Assembly (NCBI GenBank): GCA_026260175.1
Contig: JAKCWW010005484.1
Coordinates: 1 to 36,278, forward strand
Length of the DNA stretch: 36,278 nt
Source of the DNA: Reticulitermes lucifugus
Lineage: Eukaryota; Arthropoda; Insecta; Blattodea; Rhinotermitidae
Reading direction: 5' to 3'
Shown here piece after piece: positions 10,901 to 22,900 of the stretch; within the stretch, counting starts at the first letter, position 1; each line of letters begins with the position of its first letter. Both the position numbers and the translations under genes were made by a program. The notes beneath the pieces were generated by a model. It saw nothing but the letters and a program-made list of their open reading frames with translations, was not told where the DNA came from and searched no databases.

Positions 10901-13900
10901 AATGAAAGTGTCGTAGGATGTTAACAATTTCAACTCATTCCATTTACTCAGTTGTCTGTGGCGAATGTTCTTTCCATGAGTTGATTCAACCACGCCTGAG
11001 AGCACAAAACAAAACAATTCAATTCTGTGAGAAGAATAAGAATCCTTCTATCAGTAGTGATTGATCACAAGGTCAACCAACATATCCAAAGAATTGTAAA
11101 TGTGATTCACTTCGATCCAATTTGTTTCATTACTACTAACAAAAGAACAGAAAGAAATTTGCTTGTCTGCAACTTCTGGCCTGCTTCAATGTGCATAAGT
11201 AGACGAAAAATTCTTAAAATATACAACAGGTAATGAAACGCGAGTCTGGAATTATCAGTACAACGGAAATCCTTGTCAACACCATAACTAACACATGCAT
11301 GCCAAGTGCATTGCGAAACCATAATAATGTGAATGGTTTTGTTTCCTTATGGGGAGGCTATGCACCGTACATAAGCTACACAATATCACGCATTAAAATT
11401 TGTGTATTGTATAGAGAAATTTCCACAGTGAGGTGCACTGTAATGTCAGCATAAGTGAGAATTTGTTCAGGAGCAAATTCACCATAAAACTGCACGTGCC
11501 CCCTTCACACAGGTTGTGCAGCCAGTTTTCAGCACATTCACAACAAAACATAAACATGTGCCTATTACTTTCATCATGCAACTATCTGTCCATCTGTCCA
11601 CATATAACAGGATCATACGCACTGTTGGGTACACTATCAACAAGGCAAAGGTAAAATTGTCCCTGTGGTTAATTAAGCACCATCGCATGAAGGCATATAG
11701 GGAAGTGGAGATATAGCTCCATGCATTCTTAACTTCAGCACTAGATGGAGATGAGTGATCAACTTCATGCCCTGGCTGCTTAGCCTCGAGGACAGCCCCC
11801 AGTACCAACTGAACAGAAAGCTGGGTGGGCCCCACAGCCAGCCTGAATACTTCAGAGAAGGAAAAAATTTCATGCCTATGACAGGAATAGAGCCCCAGTT
11901 CCTTGGTCATCCAGTCTGTAGCCTACTCACTATACTAAGTGAGCTATAACAGATCCTAAGTTTCAGTGTACACAATCTTTGTCTAAGTTCAGTAAAACTT
12001 TCTTGGGTTAGCAGCCGAATCAGGTGGATGGACTAGTAAACCAACATTTCGAAAACCATCTCTGTTCTCGTCAGTTCCTTGATGACAAGAACAGAGATGG
12101 TTCTCAAAACGTTGGTCTACTCGCCATTGAACCACCTGATGTAGCCGCTAACCTTAGAAAGTTTTATTGCATTCAGTCACCATGAAAGCTTTAGATTACA
12201 TATTACAAGAAAATGCCACTCTATTTCATGTCTAAGTTATCGAGCAGAAATTTTCACTGATGTTTACACTACACATACTATACTACAAATATAAAAAATA
12301 ATCAAGAAATTACTGTCCCTCAACTTCTGTTCACTTCAGATGAGGCTATACATGAAGCCAAAAACCCAAGGCCATGCATATACAGAAAAGTAATATAACA
12401 TAAATTTCAGAAGATCTATGAATATCACTACAGACGACAAGCACTAATATCTTAAGAATGATGCAAACAGTGACATATCCTTTAGTAAGAAAATTTAAGA
12501 ACACTAGTTTAAACACTGAATTTGGGCAGACTTCTTGTATTACATTCATGCAATTTCATTACCCAGGCAGTACATACAGTATTTACCCAAATATAAGGCT
12601 CCCCCCACCCCCTTCAATTTTCAGAAAATACCCATACAGAATTTGTTCAACTTTGTGTGCAATTACATGGTGACCACCATTTTTCAGATGAGGTATCAAA
12701 AATATTCCCAGCTTATATTCGGGTAAATACAGAAAATTAGTTGTCAACACAGTGTCATGATGAAATGGCACATTATGAATTATTATCCAATGCCTAAGGC
12801 TTGGATGTCTTATAAGACTCCGAAGTTAACTAAAAGCTGTTTTGATCTATTTACTCAGTGGCTGAAATACACATAGCAACTACAAATTCTTACATGGGAG
12901 CAGAAAGGTGTGACCTCAAATTCACGTGTAACGCTCAAGAACCTTTGTGATTTGTGATTACTGTATGCTGGCTAAAAACTATCATGTCGTGAGATCCACG
13001 CATGGTAGCCAAGAACTACATCCCCAAATCTGTGGTCTCCTGGGTTATTACACGGCGTCGTGTGGTAATTATTTACTGACGTTTCGGGACAACGTATAGG
13101 TCCCATCCTCACGGGTCAAGATTCCGAGTAGGAAAGAAAGCCTGTAACATAGAAACTGGAAAGCACAGCAGGGTAGCGAAACGTGTGATGTGATGACAGC
13201 CAATAGGATGAGAGAGGGGTGGATACAAGGTCATAGTATGGTCTAGTGTGGCCCGGAGGCAGGGTGGGAATAATGGGAGAAATATGTCTGGAATGCAGGA
13301 ACAACTTAAAAGGGAAGTGAACAAACTGAACAAAAATTAATAAGAGTAATCGTACAAAAACCAAGGGGGGGGGGGGAAGTAGAAATAAAACAATTAAGAA
13401 CTAAAATAAATTTAACATAAAAATCATAAAGAAAGGGAAAAATTAAATAAGAGTAAAGAATTAGTTAAATGAAAAATATAAACATTGAAATGAAAATTGA
13501 AAAGAAAGGAAAATAAACATCATAACTAAGGAGTATGAAAATAAATGAAATGAACAATAAAAAATGAAATAAAATAAAAACAAATTATGGAATTAAACCA
13601 AAATAAGGGTGTAACAATAAAGACATAGAAGATAAAAACAAATGTAAAATGTTTAAACACAAACCAATAGATGGAAAAAACGAAGAAAAGGGGGAAATTC
13701 CAGGCAGATGAAAAATAGGAATAGAAAGGACAAGGAAACAGGTTACAGATAGAGGAAGAGAATTGNGGGGGGGCCACGGCACCGTGTAATAACCCAGAAG
13801 ACCACAGATTTCATCAACATCACGGCAGAAGCCTGAATTCAAGGTACCACATCCCCAATTTCCAAGTCTTACACAAATTGTTATGAACATCATTAAATTA

Positions 13901-16900
13901 AATTAAGAGATGAAAAGGCAGTTTATGCCACTGATGTCTAGAATTGTTTTATAAAGAAAGTTTCTGTTCATGCCTTGCAAAATCAGCAAATCCTGACAAC
14001 CTACAAAGAATCTGTGAGCAATGACAAGTTTGAAGAGGACCCATCTTCTGGGATGTGATGCTGCATAGTCTGGCATAAATTTACATGTCTTGGAGAAACT
14101 TACTGCCTTGATCTTCAGGGCAGGAAAGTACAGTCCCCTGCAACATCTGTAAATTTCTCCCACACTACAAGGCATTGTATCTGGAGGCTGGGCTCCATCA
14201 GTGCTGTGAGAGTCCCAAATCTCACACAGCATTTGTACCATTCATACAATTCAGTTACATTCTGTACAAATAAAAGCAAGAAAATGGCAATAATAAGAAT
14301 TAAATGTGATTATTACCTTGGAGGCATGGGTTCCTTGTTAGCCAAGGTTTCTCTTGACTGTCGGTAAGAATTATCATCACTATCTGAGCGTTGAGGAGGG
14401 CCACCAGGAGTACTCTGACTAGGTCCAGTGCTGCTTGGGTCACTGCTGTCCTGCAGCACTGGGGGATGATGTGTCTTGGAATGACTGTCTGCAGTTATTC
14501 CAGCAATGGGCTGCTGGGGGGGTACTTTACATACAACGGTACTACTGCTCACGCTCTTGGCAACAGCCACTGCACCACTAACATTCCCTGTTCCTCCAAG
14601 ATGGTGATATGAATGTGAAGAGCTGGACTGTCTCACCAGGCTGGCACTGCTGTCTGTTAAGCTTCCACGATCACCACCAGGCTGGTTTCTTTTGTTTCTG
14701 TAGAAAAGAACACTACCACTAACTTAACTGCCCACACTGCCTGCACATCAGGGAGTAATTCTCAACTAGTAATCTCAAAACCACTGCCAATCTGAAAATA
14801 TTACCATAGGTGCAAAAACAACTATATGATCTCTGCCCTAATTTTTTATTTCCTTTTATCAACCAAACCTGTTCACACTGCAAACAATGTCTGTAGTGAT
14901 ACAATCTTGCAAATACAGTACTGAAAGTAGGTTCCATAAAAGGCAAAGAATTTGTTAACTTGCTGATTAAATACTATATTCACAAAAAGAATATGAGACT
15001 TGATTCTCAAGAATAACTCTGCTCCAAAGAGCCAACTATTACTATACAGTGTACTCTCAATTATCTGGGGCAATGGTGGGCAGAGGGGTGCATGAATAAT
15101 TGAGAAAGATGGATAATCCAAAACATATACTTTATTGAACCACAAACAAAAAATAAAACTGTAAGTTACTTATTACACACAAAATACATACACAGCTTAC
15201 AAGCAGACTCTTACTGTTTATGTAGTCTGTGCTTTTTGTTTGTACTGAGAATTTTGTTCGAGCACTTGGCACTGAACCACGTTAATGCCCACCTTCGTCA
15301 TTAGCCATTAGCAACTTACAATTGTGCATGGATAATCGAAAAGTACACTGTATTTTCACAGACCTCTCACTAGCCATGTCACTTACAATTACTTCATATT
15401 CTACAGACTACAATTTATAAAAAATTATAAAAAAAGCTTTATAAAAATTAAGAACTGCACAAAAAGAACAAAAGGTTATTTAAAAAAACTTGTTTTTCTG
15501 TTATAAATAAAAATGAGTGTGTAAAAAGGGTATGTCACCCAACATCCATCCTCTTCGAATTACAGGAAAAAGTTACCAATATTACAAAAGAAGTGACTTT
15601 CTGTAACTGGCATAAACCTTGATTACTCTGAGATAAGGCATGGAAGTGAAGCTATTCACTTAACTGAATATGTAATATAAAGATGAACCATTCCCTTATA
15701 GTAAACAAATTCAGAAACATGTATTCATTGTTAGCTGATACTGGAGCACATATAAGTTTGAAAGAAATGAAAACTATATAGTGAATAAACAAACAACATT
15801 AAGGACTCAATACCCAATGTTAGAACATACAGTAAAAGAAAATTAAATATTCATATATAATACATGCTCAGTCATGCTGTAACATTAAAAAAAGAATAAA
15901 ACAATTTCAATACAGTCTATATAAAATCAAGACTTTTTTAAATCTATTTTCATGAGGAAGGTAGTGCGCATTTGGAAGACCACTGCTGATCGTTTAATAT
16001 ACAAGTCCGAAACAGTGTTCCTTTCATTCAATCTCAAAAACCTTAAGAGCTGATGGAGAAAATTTACTGGATATAAATGTCTTTCACTCTTCTGTGCAGT
16101 TTTTGTCTGACCATATTCTCACTCCAATAAAACATTTACCAAGTTACGCCAAAGACGCACGCAGAAATACATGCCAGACTTCTTGGAAAGTGACTGTTGA
16201 AATTAGTCTGATATAAATGAAAAAGGCTCGAGAACTTTCCATAAAATTCTCCAACATCAGATTTCATGATAATCTGTCCAGCCACTCTCAAGCTGTTACA
16301 TGTGCAGAGACGATACAACAGCTTCATTAGCAATCTTCCTGGGTATCACTGTGCCTAAAAACAGCTACCACTACTGACTTCTGACACATTACCACTATTA
16401 ACACAGACATCAACAAGCAGTCAAATTCATTATCTGCTAATAATTCCTTCTTTATTTCAACAGAGGTATCACCAGACACTGCTATCTGGGCATGACCACT
16501 ACTTTCGACATATTTATTTATTTAACCTCAACAAAGACTCTCAGTCTCCAGACCAATACCTGGATCTCAGACTGCCTGAATCAGAAGAAGAAGAATAAAG
16601 CGTATTAAAGCACTGCTGGTCCTCAATGTGTTAACACTACAATATTCAATTCCTGCATTAACACGTTTTCTAAAGAACCTTCCAATAGGTATTTGTGCTA
16701 TGTAAGCAATATATTACCTGCGAGGCATATATCTTGAACTTGGTGGTTTACTGAATGATCCCTGTGGTGCTAGACCATTCACAGAAAATACAGTACCAAT
16801 ATCGTAGTAAGGAGGACTTGTAGTCCATGGCTGGATCATACTTGCATAAAATGGTGGCTGCTGTTGGAAAGTCTGTAAAAGAATGCCAAAAACTTTACAC

Positions 16901-19900
16901 AAATTAATCAAAGGACAACTAACAGATGAACATATTTTTCTCGACCAACTAAGCATGTATTAAGTTTTCAAGGCGGATTCTGTACGGCAGAGTTACAATG
17001 TCAAAACATGTAATGTGTTCAGCTCCTAATGTAATGTAATAGAAAACTAATAAAAGAACTTGCCCAGGGGTAAAAATGCATGAACACCTGGCTACTACAT
17101 TTTCCACTCAGTGTTCAGAAATTGACTCCACGCAGTTTTGGCCAGAAAATTTGGTTGCAAGCAATTATGGCATGCAGTCAAGCAGACGAACTTCAGTAAA
17201 TGTGGTTGATGTGCTGTCTAGAACCATGTCCAAATAATTTCTGTTAAGTTTACTGGTAAAATTTCACATATGGGACATCACGATTCATGAAGTTTTGTAA
17301 AGTCAGCTGACAGTAGTCATCAGACAAACCAGAACCACCAGCATTCTTCTCCCAAAAGCAAGGCACAACTAAGTACTGATTCACCTTTTTCTGTCAACCA
17401 AAATGTACTTTTCCACCACATTTTCAAACTCATTCCACCCCTGGCCCTCTTATTACTTCTAATTTGTCTTCAATACCAATTGTCTTTCGCCAATTTTTCA
17501 CTTGGATTGCACTAGGTGATGTAGATTTACGTTTCTCACTCATATTGGTAAGAAAAGCCAATGCTGTTGAAGAGGAAACTACATGAGCCAATCATCAGTA
17601 CATACACGATTGACGGCATGGCAGTGACATCACTTTCTGCTAACCTCCAACAGATGATAAGTACAGCCATGGATCGTCCATGCCAAATTGTTTTAAACCG
17701 AAAATTATTGTGTAAACTCGAAAAGTGGTGTAAATTTTTAAGTTGCATTAAAGCAAAATCGTGCAAAAAAAAATCACATGATAGGAGACCTGCCTGTACT
17801 CAAAACAACAGCCTACTGGTTGGCAGATAATCTGCACTCACAGTACAAACTGAAAGAAATCATGGGGTATGCAGTATCAGCAATTCCTATACAAGGACAT
17901 GTTTACATAACTCATTCACCTGATGCCCAGCATGTCTGCAACACGAGGTCACAGCCAACACATGCCCTAACATGTAATAAGTTATGGGTTCGATTCCTGA
18001 TGGTGTCATTGTAATTTTTCGTTGACATAATCTTTCCAGCCGCACTATGGCCCTGGGGTCAACTCAGCTTCTAACAGAAATGAGTACCTGGAATATTTCC
18101 TGAGGGGTATATACGGCTGGTGCGTAGGGCTGACAACCTTACCACCTTCATGTGCCGACTGTCTTGAAATCTGGGAGCCTCAACCTCCTGGAAGGGCCTG
18201 TCCAGGCCTGTAATGGGATTGCTTTACCTTTACCTTGTAATATAGATGGTTAATGTGGATTCTATGAGCAGATTCTGCATTTAGCCAGCCACTCTGTACA
18301 TGCCGCACAGAATACACTTCAACTTTGACAACTCAAAAATTAACACACACTGAAGTTCCATGCAAGCTGTTTTTGGAAAAAGTCAAAAAGAGGATGCTAG
18401 TTAACCTTTATTGTCTTAAGTGAACACATGCTGGTCTCTAAAATGTACTGGCGAATCGCCAACTGACCCATGCGCTGGTCTCTGTATGCTGCATTTTGGG
18501 TACGTAAATGTCCATGTTAAGCCAGAAAAAAATCCAGACATTGAGAGATACACTTGGCATTTAAACTCAACAGTTACAGGTTAAGGACCAAAGAAAATTC
18601 CAGTAGTAAGTTCTATCCTTGAGAAATAGCAGTATTAACGGTACTTACATATACATGAACCTGATTTCCATAGCTAACACTAGGAGGTAGTGAGCTACCA
18701 TTAGTGTATAGAAACCTCTGCTGACTGCCCTGGTAAGCATTGGGATCATACAATGCTGCAGGAGGTGTGCGGTAACCATTTTTCATTGCTGCACCCATAG
18801 AAGGAACTGGTGGCATGGGAAGCCTATTCATTGGTTTTGCTTTGATACGTGCCATTATAGGCTTACCCTGCAAATGATGTGAGCAGAAATAGCACTAAAG
18901 ACATCCTCTATAAAGATACAAACAAACCTGGTTCCAGTGAGCACCTCAGGACAGAATGGTTTTGCTCGATACAGCTGTTATAATACCAGTAAATGTAAAA
19001 ACTTGCACATTATACAGTAAATGTTATACAAGTACACAGAAATAGAATTTACGTTTAACATATTTATAAAAAAACAAAAATAAACATAATGAAAAAATTT
19101 ACAAGTAAAACACACAGTCAAAATATACACAATAAATGCAATCACTTTTCAGTTGGTCAACTATGATTTTATGAAAATATAACTTGCTACATGTTTTGAC
19201 CCTTTTCATTTATATTTAGTATTGTAAATTGTCAAATTTTAGTCATGTTTGGGAAAGTTCGATTGTCAAAATTATGAGTACACAAACATGCAATACCAAA
19301 GTATCTTGGAATCCCAGGTTTTTATCATGTACATATGTACTATAAAGTTAAAATCCATTTAGAACTTGTGTGAAGTTTACAGTGTCTAGATCTCATTAAT
19401 ATTGATAAAATCTTGGCAGCATTATTAATTCCAAATGATCTGTCATGCTAACACTGGTTCCTCATACAAGTATGTTTAAAAAAGTATAAGGTAGTAACAT
19501 ACAACAGCATTAAATCACACTTTACCTGAAACTCCCTGACTTCTTCCCTTAGGAACCTGTATGCTCTCTGAGCATCTTCATCAGACTCGAATGTCACATA
19601 CCAAGAATTGTTGTGTGCAAATTCACATGATATTAATCTAGGACAACCCTCTCCAGAAAATAGTGCCTGCAATATAGAAAGACAATTAACAGCGACAATA
19701 TATAGCATCTAGTATGCTACAAACTAAGAATCTCTTCCCTTAAAAAAACAGTGTACACAGATATTTTGGTACTTAAGCCTACTACTCATTACAAATAAGC
19801 ATATATACAAACTGAACTATAGTGCTTGATAATTTTAAAACCTTGTAGCACATACAGGCAGTCCTCACTTAATGTCACCCCAGTTCTTTAATGCTGACAA

Positions 19901-22900
19901 ATTATAGTGACCAAAGAGTCAATGAACACTGCCAGGACTAGGATCAACATTGTTTTCACAGACAGCTGGCAAGACCAACTGCCAGTCTATTAAGGAATAT
20001 TAATTTCTGTGATACAAAATGTCCTGTTTTACCTTACTTCTCTCCACATTGCAAATTTCAGGGAAGTAACCCCTACATTCAACAAGGACTTACTTCACTG
20101 CCTCCCATTATGCTAGGACAATATGACAATTCAAAATTGTCCATAATAAAGTCTGTTATCACTGGACAATGCCAAGAGCCAATTCAGACCAATTTACTCT
20201 CTCACAACCCATTTTAACATGGTCATCCACTTTCCTTATCCTTCCTTCAAAAGGCTTTAATCATGAAATCTACTTATTTTATTTCATTTCTTTTCTTCCA
20301 GTGAGCTCTGTCCATCTCATGGCCATATCCCGGCAACACACAAACTGTTAAACCCCGAACTGCCACATGCCACTATTTCAGCCTGCCACAGCGACATAAA
20401 ATTTGCAAGAGCCAAAGTAGTTAACATGGTAGTTTTCATAACAGAATATACACGCAACAGTTAAGTGGTAGTGTTACATACAGTACAGACCGAAGAAGGA
20501 AATCGAGCTTTGCAGTGGGAAATATATTTGTGACGCTAGCTTAAGGAGAAATAGGACATGCAGACTCAACTACAAGACACTTTTGGACAGCAAAAGTACC
20601 AAAGAAATAATAACAGCACTCAAAATTTCAAACATACAGAAGATACTAAATAATACACATTCACATGTTTTTAGAAAATACATCAAAATATCAGTAACAC
20701 AATTCTGGGAAGACATCTGAAATACAGTTCTGCTTTTAAATTATCCATGACAGGTCTCAGGAGGCGTAATGGGGGTAGGATGATGAATAACTCAAATGTG
20801 GTTAGTGGAAGAGTTAATGGGATGATAACTGTAAGTGCTACAGATACAATATGTGGAAATGTGGAACACATATCACCAGTGGCCAAGAGATAAACAGGTG
20901 ACACGAGAGGTACAAAACAAAACAATGTGGATACATCATCTAAAAGGGAATGTAATAAGGATAACAATAACCCTAAACAGATCTTGCAATTGGTAATGAT
21001 GACAAATTAGGTGGGTGTGAATGTTCCTGCCACTGAAGCCTGTGTGAGTGGAGATCACAATGAACATTTCACGGAACATTTTGCTTGAATACCAAAATTT
21101 CAAGAAATCTGCAGATACATTCTGTAGCAACAAATTTAATTTTATAGTAACTTTATGCCCTTAAGAGAATCAGAAGTTGCTTTGTGTGTTCCACCAAAAT
21201 AGCACTGCCACTAGTACAAAGTATTTACAAAAACCACTGCAGAACGGTGAAGCAAGAGAAAAAAAAAAGAGGAAAAAAAAGGGGGGAAATCTAAGAAAAC
21301 ACCTTTGAGGTGACAAAGTATGGTTCACAAACCAGACACAATAAACTGCACTTCAAAACAAATAGTTCAGTCTCATTACACTACACCTCATTGTTTACTT
21401 TCTTTTAAGTTGATCACAAAGAGTTATACCACATTTAATTTCCTAAATCTGTATGTGAAAGTTTTTCAAAATCAAATGAGCTCTGGGGCAAAAACCCATT
21501 TGGGAAACACTGACTCATAAGAATGCTGATGTTGAAGAGCCTAGGGCGAAGATGTGGGTTCACTTACGTAGGCAGGTTGCAAAGGATGTGGTCAATCAGA
21601 ACTACGCAATGGGAAAAGGTATGCAGCCTGGCTCAGGTCAAAGGGAACTATGATATGGAAAAGGCAAAGAACCAGCACATTCCTCCAAACATCAATGTCA
21701 ACCTGCAACATTAAAAAGTGTCACACCCAAGGCTACAATCTGAAATCCCCATCAAGAAACCTGAAACCTTTACACTCTACTTGCTGATCAGTACTGTATA
21801 TAAATTTAACTTACTTTAACCTCTTCTAAAGGTGTATTGTCCGGTATTTCACGTAAAATAACTATGCACCGTTTATGATTTGGACGCACCTTCTGACCTT
21901 CCTCATCCACTTGTACATTTGGCGATTCTAAAATGCAAACACAACATGTCCTTATCATAATAATGTGTCACAAAATGTAAACTTACAAGGTGAAATCATC
22001 ATGCATATTGTTTAAAGAAGGGGGAAGGAAGAGGAAATTACAAATCTAACAACTTCCATTACTTATATTTACTACCAGTACATGCTATATAATCATGCAA
22101 TTGACATAACATGAAAGAATTTTAGGCTACCAAACAATGCCACACATCAGTTAGCAATCCTATATATTTGTACTTTACATCACACAACTCTCACTAACTC
22201 GGTCTATGCAATGACCCATGACTGGGTGATGACGCCGTCATCACTGGACGAAGCTTCAGGCAGTTTAACATTTACCTTGCAGTCTCCTATATACTGTTCC
22301 ATAAGATTGAAACTGCATTTCTATAGTCGCCAGTCATAAAATTATACCTAGTTGGAGTTGTCTTAACTGAGCTAAGATGAAGGATTTGAATTATTTGTGA
22401 AAAAATAACCCCGGATAAGGATGCACCTCAACTGCCAAACAAGGACACAAGGGTTCTACACTGGAGAGGACATCAGAGTTAGCCTGACTGGGCCTTGAAG
22501 AGACATCCACATAAAGATTTAGAATCAAATGCCCTCCGTGATAAAATTTTAGATAATTACTGTACGTAGTTTCTATGACCTGTTTTACGGTAACGACTGC
22601 TTGCAGTGGCCAGCAATGCGCAGAATTGGTGATGACCAGAGATGATACTCCCAAACACACAGTGATGAAGCGATTGGATACAAATAACACCAATTTCAAC
22701 ACTGGAGGGGGGGGGCCACGAGTGAATTTGCGAACAGTTTCATGGTAGTAACAAAACAAGTACACAGCGAACTGCAAAAAAATTGATCTTTTCACATTGT
22801 GCCCTACGATTTAAAACCAGCACATACAGTGCATGAGACATTCACTGTTTTGACATTGTTCATGTTAATGGAAATTGTGGGCCAACAAAACCACATACTG

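Larger units (their letters stand above)
9818..14316 (-). other. Larp4 intron, largest, packed with transposon remnants
   Basis: This 4.5 kb intron holds a mariner-like end (about 10827), a SINE (11645-11950), two fold-back elements (11991-12168, 13026-13811), a MITE (12579-12730) and a dispersed repeat (13903-14241). Bases 9818-10820 show nothing I recognise. Confidence 0.6.

Noticed and set aside
11479..11910. Minus-strand open frame of 143 codons
   Set aside because: Most of it is the body of the SINE that recurs at 28755-29050; the second copy is not open in the same way.
17980..18000. B-box GGGTTCGATTCC as a tRNA gene
   Set aside because: No acceptor stem or anticodon arm; it is the head of a SINE.
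22229..22245. TGATGACG-C-CGTCATCA palindrome as a CRE-type enhancer
   Set aside because: A single short palindrome in an intron is expected by chance at this scale; no supporting cluster of sites.
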